From Nitrososphaeraceae archaeon (lineage in GTDB: Archaea; Thermoproteota; Nitrososphaeria; Nitrososphaerales; Nitrososphaeraceae), in assembly GCA_025922735.1 (NCBI GenBank), contig JAICHI010000109.1, positions 1-5,080 on the forward strand: DNA of 5,080 nucleotides, given 5' to 3'. The translations under genes were made by a program, and so were the position numbers. Shown here one piece after another: positions 1-5,080 of the stretch (position 1 is its first letter; each line of letters starts with the position of its first letter). The notes below the pieces were generated by a model that was given only the letters and a program-made list of their open reading frames with translations, did no database searches and had not been told where the DNA came from.

Positions 1-1503
1 AGGATGCACCATTACGAGCTCACCCTTATTGAGTCTGACTATGTTAGCCTTGGTGCTTTCGTCTATCGTCAAATAAGGTGGCGTCGACAGTTCAGACATG
101 CCTAGTTTGGCAATTATGTGCATACCCGTGTTTTCATGCAATGCTGGGTCAACAGTGCTTTTGAACTGTTGAGCAGAGAACAGGATCGTGCCGCGTGACC
201 TACCGGCTACTACGGTCCTCATTACCTGCTCGGCTACAGCCGATATATTGCGTGCAAACTGTGGGATGAACCTATTGATCTCGTCAACAAAAATCAAAAT
301 GTACTTCGGCCTTTTGCCGCTCTGCCTTGAAGAGTATAGCTCATCGATGCTCTTCATTACGTCTCCCACTACGAATCCCTGTTCCTGTAGAGTTGGTATC
401 ATGGATATGTCAATGACAAAAACGTCGTTGCGTCTGATTTTTTTTATCTCTTTTCCAAGGTACCTACTTGTTACTTTCTTGTCGATAAACATAGGCGACT
501 TGCGAAACCTCTGAATGTGACCAAGGAAGCGAAGGAGCGTGGATTTGTGCGCCACCACCTCCTGAGGGTAGGCTCTGAATTCAAGCAGGTCGCTCCAGGT
601 GCTTACCCGCTTGGTGCCGGTGAGCAACGGCCACGCCTCATAAATGTAGTTCAGTATCGATGAAACGTCATAGCTATCGTCGTTGATCCCAAACAGCAGG
701 TCCAGTTTGTCGTATACATCCTCCAATCCAAACGAATATGTCTTCGAGTTGATAGGCACAGCAGCAGAGTTCGCCCTACCATCTCTTCCCCTTGGCAAAA
801 AGTATGTGACATTTTCAAAGGGCTTGATATCTAGGTCAAGTAGGTCGAACAGCTTCTTTGTCTTTTTGTTGGCCTTCTTTCTTTTGTCGATATGGAGCAG
901 ATCTTCTTCCTTTGTGTTAAAAATTATTATCGCCACATCCTCCTGCATATTTTTCACAAGCCTCTGATAAGCGGATTGAAGTAGAAAAAACAGATATGAT
1001 GTTTTTAAGTTGCCAGAAATGCCGGCTGCATTTACATGTGCTGTGTCAGGTCCAAGCAGGTATGAAATGTCAAGTGATACTGGCACTTGAAGACCATTTG
1101 TCATTTCTATTATTCCTGCAGGTATGGGATTTTGCATTTCGGGTATTCCAAGGGCGAATATTACCTCCTTTTGAGTGGCAAACCTGACAGGTTTGGCTGC
1201 TCCTACAGGCATCCCTATAGCGATAGTCTTTACTGAGTCGCTTTCTATGCCAGTATTTGCCATTACCGCAACCCTGGCCGCAGTTCCGATATCCTCTATA
1301 GCTCGAAGCTCCTTTACCATACCCATAGTTCTTGTATTGAAAATGTGTCTGACTGTGACAAAGTCAAAAGGGCTTATAATGACGTCAGGGTTGATCGAAA
1401 ACCAAAAGCTGTCCATGGTGTTTGGAAACCTGTCAGACGCTAGTGTCTTGCCAATATCTTTATCCTTACCATTCTTCTCTCTGACAAGGTTGAGTTCTTG
1501 CAT
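1..1503 (-). CDS. HerA/FtsK-superfamily ATPase (DUF87-like), C-terminus cut by window edge
   Basis: Reading the minus strand from the ATG at 1503 gives 501 codons with no stop; the C-terminus lies beyond position 1. Residues 1-29 are polar and probably disordered. About 30-140 (starting MDSFWFSINPD, later PVGAAKPVRF) resemble the N-terminal beta-barrel of HerA-like proteins. The ATPase core follows: P-loop GISGNLKT (161-168), Walker B ILIFVDEIN with Asp407-Glu408, a GRSRG segment (434-438) where HerA proteins carry a conserved arginine region, and SAQQ (443-446) as the sensor strand before a VDPALHENTG stretch. HerA family members are hexameric DNA translocases, often working with the nuclease NurA in end resection; no nurA is visible here. 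The P-loop has Leu166 where the GxxxxGK[ST] consensus has Gly, so this is probably a divergent HerA-like protein rather than HerA itself. The substrate is unknown. The fold assignment is confident, the cellular role is not. Confidence 0.82.
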   Translation of the reverse strand, partial: MQELNLVREKNGKDKDIGKTLASDRFPNTMDSFWFSINPDVIISPFDFVTVRHIFNTRTMGMVKELRAIEDIGTAARVAVMANTGIESDSVKTIAIGMPVGAAKPVRFATQKEVIFALGIPEMQNPIPAGIIEMTNGLQVPVSLDISYLLGPDTAHVNAAGISGNLKTSYLFFLLQSAYQRLVKNMQEDVAIIIFNTKEEDLLHIDKRKKANKKTKKLFDLLDLDIKPFENVTYFLPRGRDGRANSAAVPINSKTYSFGLEDVYDKLDLLFGINDDSYDVSSILNYIYEAWPLLTGTKRVSTWSDLLEFRAYPQEVVAHKSTLLRFLGHIQRFRKSPMFIDKKVTSRYLGKEIKKIRRNDVFVIDISMIPTLQEQGFVVGDVMKSIDELYSSRQSGKRPKYILIFVDEINRFIPQFARNISAVAEQVMRTVVAGRSRGTILFSAQQFKSTVDPALHENTGMHIIAKLGMSELSTPPYLTIDESTKANIVRLNKGELVMVHP

Positions 1504-1504
1504 G

Positions 1505-1630
1505 TTAAATCAACAGAAAAACATCGTATTTCGCTATCACATATACACACAAAAAGTTAACGCTGGACTTATTGCCACCTTTGTATTTATCGGTCGAACT
1601 TAACGGCTGCATGCTTGTACCCAACTTCAT
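1505..1630 (-). CDS. doubtful 41-residue small ORF upstream of the HerA-like gene
   Basis: An ATG at 1630 opens 41 codons ending in TAA at 1505-1507, one base before the ATG of the HerA-like gene. The first 25 residues are polar and the last 17 are mostly hydrophobic (FLCVYVIAKYDVFLLI), so a short membrane segment is conceivable. A TATA-like TTAATATT (1661-1668) lies about 34 bases upstream, which could give a very short leader. Against it: no recognisable family, no ribosome binding site, and it covers the better-placed TATA-like box of the downstream gene at 1541-1548. The one-base spacing suggests translational coupling but could be chance. I do not recognise it. Confidence 0.2.
   Translation of the reverse strand: MKLGTSMQPLSSTDKYKGGNKSSVNFLCVYVIAKYDVFLLI
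1541..1548 (-). promoter_or_regulatory. TATA-like box for the HerA-like gene
   Basis: On the minus strand GTGTATAT is centred about 41 bases before the ATG at 1503. With archaeal spacing of about 26 bases this puts transcription start near 1519 and gives a leader of about 16 bases. That leader has no purine-rich ribosome binding site. A second AT-rich element (GATAAATAC on the minus strand, about 1583-1591) is an alternative. Confidence 0.4.
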
Positions 1631-1685
1631 GTATACTTTCAACCTTTTTGTGACCCAACTTTAATATTTGGTGGCTTTTGATCTT

Positions 1686-1719
1686 TTGCCTACACTATTG
1701 CCTACTTCGGTACTATTGC
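1686..1719. repeat. interleaved 8-base direct repeats
   Basis: TTGCCTAC occurs at 1686-1693 and 1698-1705, and ACTATTGC at 1694-1701 and 1712-1719, so the two repeat pairs overlap each other. They sit where transcription would start from the minus-strand TATA-like box at 1728-1736. A regulator binding site is possible, as is chance or an old local duplication. Confidence 0.45.
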
Positions 1720-1727
1720 AAAATCAC

Positions 1728-1736
1728 TTTTTTATA
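1728..1736 (-). promoter_or_regulatory. TATA-like box TATAAAAAA
   Basis: The minus strand reads TATAAAAAA here, one of the best TATA matches in the window. It would start a minus-strand transcript near 1706, roughly 200 bases before the HerA-like gene. It lies just beyond the likely terminator of the 99-residue protein gene, so it could serve the HerA-like gene with a long leader, the doubtful 41-codon ORF, or an unannotated RNA. Confidence 0.35.
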
Positions 1737-1755
1737 CTCTGACTCTGCTGACAAA

Positions 1756-1769
1756 CAAAATGGAAAAAG
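1756..1769 (-). terminator. oligo-T terminator after the 99-residue protein gene
   Basis: The minus strand reads CTTTTTCCATTTTG starting about seven bases past the TAA at 1776-1778. Archaeal RNA polymerase commonly terminates at T-rich tracts without a hairpin. No stable stem is seen beside it. Confidence 0.45.
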
Positions 1770-1775
1770 ATTGGT

Positions 1776-2075
1776 TTACTTATTTGATCCAGCGGCACCC
1801 TGCTCGTACTGGTCGCCTGTTTCAGCTGCACCAGCTGTTCCTTTTGCCATTCCCTTGCTTCTTGCTAACTCACGAGCCTTTTCTGCGTCTGTCCCTGTCT
1901 GCCCCGACTCAGTAATATTTTCTTCCATTTCACGCTTGACAGCTGTTGGCTCGTGCTCCTTTATCTTGGCAGGCGTCATAGGTTCTTTTTCGCGGTATTC
2001 TTTTAATGGATCATCCTTTCTCTTCGTTTCTGTTCCTGGAGCGCCTTCCTCGTACTCTCTTTCTTTATCAGACAT
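1776..2075 (-). CDS. 99-residue, highly charged, probably disordered protein of unknown function
   Basis: ATG at 2073-2075 to TAA at 1776-1778. The protein has no Cys, Trp or Phe and almost no aliphatic residues. Residues 1 to about 60 are a dense mix of Glu, Lys, Asp and Arg with scattered Pro; from about 66 on it turns Ala/Gly-rich (SKGMAKGTAGAAETGDQ) and ends GAAGSNK. No signal peptide, membrane segment or folded domain is evident, so it is probably soluble and intrinsically disordered, loosely like LEA or other hydrophilic stress proteins in composition. That likeness is compositional and not a family assignment. It is divergent from the UbiD-family gene. A TATA-like TAAATAG (minus strand, 2096-2102) is centred about 24 bases before the ATG, which fits a leaderless transcript, and a T-rich tract follows the stop. 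These signals support a real gene on this strand. I do not recognise its family. Confidence 0.7.
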   Translation of the reverse strand: MSDKEREYEEGAPGTETKRKDDPLKEYREKEPMTPAKIKEHEPTAVKREMEENITESGQTGTDAEKARELARSKGMAKGTAGAAETGDQYEQGAAGSNK

Positions 2076-2150
2076 AAATTTGGCGGCATCAAAAACTATT
2101 TACTGATTATGAAACAATGCAAAGGTATATTTTTCGTAACCAGAATAGCT
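2076..2150. promoter_or_regulatory. divergent promoter region between the small-protein gene and the UbiD-family gene
   Basis: On the minus strand TAAATAG (2096-2102) suits the ATG at 2075. On the plus strand a TATA-like GGTATATTTTT (2124-2134) is centred about 22-26 bases before GTG 2151, an alternative start of the UbiD-family gene. AT-rich sequence near 2074-2081 could instead serve the ATG at 2109. If GTG 2151 is the true start, both genes would have nearly leaderless transcripts from back-to-back promoters 75 bases apart. Confidence 0.4.
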
Positions 2151-3629
2151 GTGGCATTGCCTTTTGAAAGCCTAAGTGAGTATGTTGAAGCGCTAGAGCA
2201 GACAGACCAGCTTAGGCGAGTCAAAACAAAGGTCAGTCCAAATTTGGAGATTGCAGAAATTATGCGACGGCTGATGTATGCCGGAGACCAGCCAGCGGTG
2301 CTTTTTGAAAATGTCGAAGGTTCAAGCATGCAGGTGCTTGGCAACGCTTTTGGCAGCATGAAGCGGCTAGAAATAGCGCTTGAAACAGATGATTTTTCTG
2401 AAATTGGAAGGCGCATTACAGAGCTTACAAAAATGAAGATGCCCTCAGGCATGCTCAACAAGTTAAAGATGTTGCCCAAGCTATCAGAGATAAGTGAGTA
2501 TGGTCCCAGGTACGTAGACCACGGACCAGTCACCGAAGTTGTTGAAACAGACAGCAACAAGGTATCACTCAACTCTATGCCCGTGCTCAAGTCCTTCCCA
2601 GGCGACGCTGGGCACTTTATCACTTTCGGCATGACTGTAACAAAGCATCCTGAAACTGAGATCCGGAATTTGGGAGTTTATCGTATTCAGATAATCGATG
2701 ACAAGCACGCGATAATGCATTGGCAGACGCACAAGCGGGGCGCGGAGCACTATAAGATGATCAAAGAGCAGAACAAAAAGAAGATTGAAGTTGCCATAGT
2801 GATTGGTGCTGACCCCGCCACCGTCTTTAGTGCAGTCGCGCCTGTGCCAGAAGGAATGGACAAATATCTATTTTCTGGCATTATTAGAAAGAAGGGTGTC
2901 AAACTGGTAAAATGTAGGACAACAGACAATGACCTCGAAGTGCCAGCAAATTCTGAGATTGTGCTTGAAGGGTATATTGATCCAAACGATGTCAGAATGG
3001 AAGGGCCTTTTGGTGACCATACAGGATACTATACACCAGCAGAGCCATTTCCAACGTTCACGCTGACAGGTATAATGAGACGCGATCGGCCAGTCTACCT
3101 TACAACAGTAGTAGGCAAGCCAATACTGGAAGACGCATATATTGGCAAGGTGATCGAGCGTTCGTTTCTACCTCTCATTCAGATGTTCCAGCCTGAAGTC
3201 GTCGACTTTTCTATGCCTGCTTCTGGCTGGTTCCAGGGACTTGCGATAATTTCAATAAAGAAACATTATCCAGGTCAGGCTAAGAAAGTCATGATGGGGC
3301 TTTGGGGTATGGGTCAGCTATCGCTGACTAAAATGTTCATAGTCGTCGATAGCGACATCAACGTCCATGACATAAACGAGGTGATATGGGCATTGACCAC
3401 ACAAGCTGATCCTGCTCGTGACACTGTCATTATAAATAATGCCCCAACAGACACGCTTGACCCCGCCTCGCCCCTTGTTAACCTTGGCTCAAAGCTGGGG
3501 ATCGACGCCACCACGAAATGGAGAGATGAAGGCTACATGCGTGAAATTCAGCAGATTGCAGTAGTTGACGAAAAAACAAAAGTCCTTGTCGACAAAAAGT
3601 GGGACAAGTATTTCAATGGTACTTTATGA
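2109..3629 (+). CDS. mqnL: UbiD-family decarboxylase, probable menaquinone decarboxylase MqnL
   Basis: A 506-residue protein, close to the usual 480-500 of UbiD enzymes, which use prenylated FMN from a UbiX partner to decarboxylate aromatic acids. Visible family marks: FESLSEYVEALE near the N-terminus (19-30), RNLGVYRIQ (186-194) followed by MHWQTHKRGAEHY (203-215), EIVLEGYI (283-290), RMEGPFGDHTGYY (296-308) and GLWGMGQLSLTK (397-408). Arg192, Glu298 and Asp303 match the Arg-Glu-Glu/Asp catalytic set, with the two acids five residues apart as in the family. Next to mqnC, the best guess is the decarboxylase of the futalosine menaquinone pathway (MqnL); UbiD proteins vary in substrate, so another aromatic acid is possible. 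The first 14 residues (MKQCKGIFFVTRIA) look like an extension; GTG at 2151, giving MALPFESL, is a serious alternative start and has a TATA-like box about 22-26 bases before it. The 3' end overlaps mqnC tail to tail. Confidence 0.85.
   Translation: MKQCKGIFFVTRIAVALPFESLSEYVEALEQTDQLRRVKTKVSPNLEIAEIMRRLMYAGDQPAVLFENVEGSSMQVLGNAFGSMKRLEIALETDDFSEIGRRITELTKMKMPSGMLNKLKMLPKLSEISEYGPRYVDHGPVTEVVETDSNKVSLNSMPVLKSFPGDAGHFITFGMTVTKHPETEIRNLGVYRIQIIDDKHAIMHWQTHKRGAEHYKMIKEQNKKKIEVAIVIGADPATVFSAVAPVPEGMDKYLFSGIIRKKGVKLVKCRTTDNDLEVPANSEIVLEGYIDPNDVRMEGPFGDHTGYYTPAEPFPTFTLTGIMRRDRPVYLTTVVGKPILEDAYIGKVIERSFLPLIQMFQPEVVDFSMPASGWFQGLAIISIKKHYPGQAKKVMMGLWGMGQLSLTKMFIVVDSDINVHDINEVIWALTTQADPARDTVIINNAPTDTLDPASPLVNLGSKLGIDATTKWRDEGYMREIQQIAVVDEKTKVLVDKKWDKYFNGTL
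3571..3598 (-). terminator. probable oligo-T terminator of mqnC, inside the UbiD-family gene
   Basis: Just past the mqnC stop the minus strand carries T5 (3594-3598) and then CTTTTGTTTTTTC (3570-3582). These T-runs are the complement of Lys-rich codons at the C-terminus of the UbiD-family protein (DEKTKVLVDKK). Archaeal termination at such tracts would make the mqnC transcript antisense to the last 30-60 bases of the decarboxylase gene. The tracts could also exist simply because of the Lys codons. Confidence 0.35.
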
Positions 3630-4752
3630 GCTTGTAGAAATTATCACGTTCGGCCGCTCTAAAGCCAGCTTGCTTGATAGCGGTAATTATCCTGTCAGAT
3701 GTCAATTCTGTTGACCTCGAACCAGTTGCACTCACTACCTCTTCTCCAATGAGTGTGCCTCCAAAGTCGTCAGCGCCATAATTGAGTGCAAGCTGTGCCA
3801 TACCAACACCGTTTGTAAGCCACGATGACTGCAAGTGATTAATAAGACCATAATACATAATCCTTGCAATTGCGATCATTTTTAGGAGAGATAGCCCGCC
3901 TGAAGGGTACCTTATTTTGCCTTCAGACTGCATCTGGGTCTTATTGGGCTCAAAGCTCCACGGGATAAAGACCATAAAGCCGCCTGTCTTTTCCTGCAAT
4001 TGCGCTATTTTTATGATGTGTCTTGCGCGATCCTCTTCTGTTTCAACTGTTCCATACATCATCGTTGCTACTGACTTCAAGCCCAGGCAGTGGGCCTCTT
4101 CCATTATTCTTAGCCATTCGTGGCTCTTTATCTTCAATGGACTTATCTGTTCTTTGACGCCGTCTACAAGGATCTCAGCACCGCCGCCGGCAAAGGTATC
4201 CATGCCTGCATCTTTTAATCGCGCAAGAATCTCTTTTGTACTGCTCCGCTCGACCTTGCCAATCATATCGACCTCGGAGGGCGACAAGCCATTTATTCCC
4301 ACCTCGGGATATTTCTGCTTTATCGCTCTAAATGCGTCTTCGTAATATTCTAGCTTAAGGTTTGGGTTGTGGCCTCCTTGTATTAGCACCTGCGTGATAC
4401 CAAACATTTCTCTTGATGTACCAACGCGCCTGATTATTTCTTCGATCGGCACAGTATACGACTCCTCATGCCCCGGCGGGCGATAGAACGCGCAGAATTT
4501 ACAGTAAGTTATGCACACATTAGTATAGTTAAGGATGATGTTATTAATGAAAGTGATCGTGTCACAGAACAGACTGCGCCTCAAGATGTTTGCCACAAAG
4601 CCCATAGAATTAACATCGTCAGATTTGATTAACCTGATGCAGTCTTTAAGGCCAAGCCGGTGGCCTGCAAGGGCGCTGTCAAGAATATCGCTAATATCGG
4701 ATTTACTCAGAAAATCTGAAACCAGTTTATTATTATTATTATCATATTGCAA
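3613..4752 (-). CDS. mqnC: cyclic dehypoxanthine futalosine synthase MqnC (radical SAM)
   Basis: A 379-residue radical SAM enzyme that cyclises dehypoxanthine futalosine in the futalosine route to menaquinone. The radical SAM signature is CITYCKFC, with Cys80, Cys84 and Cys87 binding the 4Fe-4S cluster, preceded by LNYTNV and followed by AFYRPPG. Other marks are TQVLIQGGHNP (120-130), INGLSPSEVDMI (153-164), TFAGGGAEIL (186-195), VATMMYGTVET (228-238) and NYGADDFGGTLIGEEVVSATG (324-344). The TQVLIQGGHNP segment and the NYTNVC context favour MqnC over MqnE, CofG or CofH. The length is normal. The start is TTG at 4750-4752: an in-frame TAA lies two codons upstream, the first in-frame ATG is near residue 50, and a strong TATA box at 4781-4792 predicts transcription start about 9 bases before the TTG. 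Residues 5-8 are four Asn from an AAT repeat. It converges with the decarboxylase (17-base overlap) and diverges from another radical SAM gene. Confidence 0.92.
   Translation of the reverse strand: MQYDNNNNKLVSDFLSKSDISDILDSALAGHRLGLKDCIRLIKSDDVNSMGFVANILRRSLFCDTITFINNIILNYTNVCITYCKFCAFYRPPGHEESYTVPIEEIIRRVGTSREMFGITQVLIQGGHNPNLKLEYYEDAFRAIKQKYPEVGINGLSPSEVDMIGKVERSSTKEILARLKDAGMDTFAGGGAEILVDGVKEQISPLKIKSHEWLRIMEEAHCLGLKSVATMMYGTVETEEDRARHIIKIAQLQEKTGGFMVFIPWSFEPNKTQMQSEGKIRYPSGGLSLLKMIAIARIMYYGLINHLQSSWLTNGVGMAQLALNYGADDFGGTLIGEEVVSATGSRSTELTSDRIITAIKQAGFRAAERDNFYKLIKYH
4727..4742. repeat. TTA/AAT trinucleotide run at the mqnC 5' end
   Basis: A short run of TTA units on the plus strand reads as four AAT (Asn) codons just after the mqnC start. 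It adds a polar, non-conserved stretch to the protein. Such runs can change length by slippage, but any in-frame change would only lengthen or shorten the Asn tract. Confidence 0.6.
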
Positions 4753-4780
4753 ATGTTAACGTGGTCTTTGGACCCTTAAT

Positions 4781-4792
4781 GATATTTATATA
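4781..4792 (-). promoter_or_regulatory. TATA box of mqnC
   Basis: The minus strand reads TATATAAATATC, a strong archaeal TATA box centred about 35 bases before the TTG start at 4752. Expected transcription start is near 4761, leaving a leader of about 9 bases, so translation would be nearly leaderless. This spacing supports the TTG as the real start. Confidence 0.6.
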
Positions 4793-4827
4793 TTCTTTCA
4801 GTTCCCATTTAGGAAGCCTGACAACGA

Positions 4828-4836
4828 TTTATATGG
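4828..4836 (+). promoter_or_regulatory. TATA-like box of the MqnE/CofH-family gene
   Basis: TTTATATGG is centred about 41 bases before TTG 4873. Transcription would start near 4857 and give a leader of about 16 bases that contains the purine-rich GAAGAGGA (4861-4868), a possible ribosome binding site. It lies about 40 bases from the oppositely directed TATA box of mqnC, so the two promoters may be co-regulated. Confidence 0.5.
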
Positions 4837-4872
4837 TCTGCTTAATCGTACATAGAAATAGAAGAGGATCCT

Positions 4873-5080
4873 TTGCAAAAGACTGATGCTTTATCAGGAG
4901 GAACTCCTGCACTAGAAAAGGTTCTTTCAGGCGAGGAGGAGCAGTTGTCGTACAGCGACGGAGTGCAGCTGATGAATGAGGAAAACCTTTTCCTTTTAGG
5001 AGCAGCTGCAGACAAGATCCGCAGTAAGTTCTGCGGCGACACTGTCACATTCGTTGCATCATACTATCTCAATTACACCA
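4873..5080 (+). CDS. radical SAM enzyme of the MqnE/CofH/MqnC group, N-terminal 69 residues only
   Basis: This frame is open from the TAA at 4843-4845 to the window end. There is no in-frame ATG until 4972, which is inside the conserved part, so TTG at 4873 is the likely start; GAAGAGGA lies just before it and a TATA-like box about 41 bases upstream. The visible protein has LEKVLSGEEEQLSYSDGVQL (14-33), NLFLLGAAADKIR (38-50) and GDTVTFVASYYLNYT (55-69). This is the N-terminal helical part and first strand typical of the futalosine/F420 radical SAM group. The expected NVC and CxxxCxxC cluster lies just past the window. Beside mqnC the natural guess is MqnE (aminodeoxyfutalosine synthase), but CofH (F420 synthesis) or a second MqnC-like paralogue cannot be excluded from this fragment. 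Group membership is confident, the exact enzyme is not. Confidence 0.7.
   Translation, partial: MQKTDALSGGTPALEKVLSGEEEQLSYSDGVQLMNEENLFLLGAAADKIRSKFCGDTVTFVASYYLNYT
4895..4909. repeat. short perfect inverted repeat in the start region of the right-hand radical SAM gene
   Basis: CAGGAG and CTCCTG form 6-base arms around a GAA loop, within codons 8-13 counted from TTG 4873. The left arm includes AGGAGG, a Shine-Dalgarno-like sequence, but no start codon follows at a useful distance. An mRNA hairpin near the start is possible; it may be only a coincidence of Gly-Gly-Thr-Pro codons. Confidence 0.35.

Larger units (their letters stand above)
1504..1775. other. intergenic region with TATA-like boxes and short direct repeats
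   Basis: This stretch separates the two minus-strand genes. It contains TATA-like boxes at 1541-1548, 1661-1668 and 1728-1736, a pair of ACCCAACTT repeats (1619-1627 and 1653-1661), and interleaved repeats TTGCCTAC (1686-1693, 1698-1705) and ACTATTGC (1694-1701, 1712-1719). Apart from the doubtful ORF at 1505-1630 I see no gene and no tRNA-like fold. The number of promoter-like elements suggests either a long regulated leader for the HerA-like gene or a small transcript of its own. Confidence 0.5.

Noticed and set aside
188..1603. Several plus-strand open frames (188-514, 683-967, 996-1187, 1175-1603)
   Set aside because: All but the last stretch lie opposite the continuous 501-codon HerA-like frame on the minus strand, which has recognisable motifs. 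Their translations show no domain and are rich in Ser, Leu and Phe, as expected for antisense frames.
1504..1775. A tRNA or other structured RNA in the gap
   Set aside because: No cloverleaf, T-loop GTTCRA motif or stable long stem could be found by eye. A small RNA remains possible but unsupported.
1678..2106. A 142-codon plus-strand frame
   Set aside because: It covers the minus-strand 99-residue gene, which has a TATA-like box and a T-tract at the right places. The plus-strand translation is a Ser/Pro/Ala-rich antisense product with no recognisable feature.
2096..2750. Minus-strand frames of 178 and 61 codons
   Set aside because: Both lie inside the clearly conserved UbiD-family gene on the plus strand.
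3314..3514. A 66-codon minus-strand frame
   Set aside because: It is antisense to the conserved C-terminal half of the UbiD-family protein.
3917..4759. Plus-strand frames at 3917-4345 and 4535-4759
   Set aside because: They are antisense to mqnC, whose radical SAM motifs leave no doubt about the coding strand.
4842..5048. A 68-codon minus-strand frame
   Set aside because: It is opposite the plus-strand radical SAM N-terminus (GDTVTFVASYYLNYT), which matches a known family.
1..5080. Mobile element, CRISPR array or defence island
   Set aside because: No terminal inverted repeats, transposase, integrase or regularly spaced repeats. The HerA-like ATPase alone is not enough to propose a defence system, since its left neighbours are not visible.

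Overview
The window most likely comes from an ammonia-oxidising archaeon (Nitrososphaerota/Thaumarchaeota, perhaps Nitrososphaera-like). This is an inference from three things: futalosine-pathway menaquinone genes lying beside a HerA-type ATPase, AT-rich TATA-like boxes about 25-35 bases before the starts with little or no Shine-Dalgarno sequence, and oligo-T tracts instead of hairpin terminators. No rRNA or other phylogenetic marker is present to prove it.

Layout from left to right. Positions 1-1503 (minus strand) hold most of a HerA/FtsK-superfamily ATPase whose C-terminus lies beyond position 1. Positions 1504-1775 are mainly non-coding and hold TATA-like boxes, short direct repeats and one doubtful 41-codon ORF. 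Positions 1776-2075 (minus) encode a 99-residue, extremely hydrophilic protein of unknown function. It is transcribed divergently from a UbiD-family decarboxylase at 2109-3629 (plus; mqnL-like). That gene converges on, and overlaps by 17 bases, a minus-strand radical SAM gene at 3613-4752 (mqnC, cyclic dehypoxanthine futalosine synthase). After a 120-base divergent promoter region, a second radical SAM enzyme of the MqnE/CofH/MqnC group starts near 4873 on the plus strand and runs off the right edge.

Together, the three right-hand genes fit the futalosine route to menaquinone. MqnE makes aminodeoxyfutalosine, MqnC cyclises dehypoxanthine futalosine, and the UbiD-type MqnL decarboxylates a late naphthoate intermediate using prenylated FMN. 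They are not a single operon: strands alternate plus, minus, plus, so each gene appears to have its own promoter. The ATPase and the small hydrophilic protein have no evident link to quinone synthesis.

I found no RNA gene, CRISPR array, insertion sequence or attachment site. The most unusual points are the non-canonical P-loop of the HerA-like ATPase, the tail-to-tail overlap of mqnL and mqnC with mqnC's likely terminator inside mqnL, and the disordered small protein next to mqnL. I see no strong evidence for a wholly new multi-gene system.
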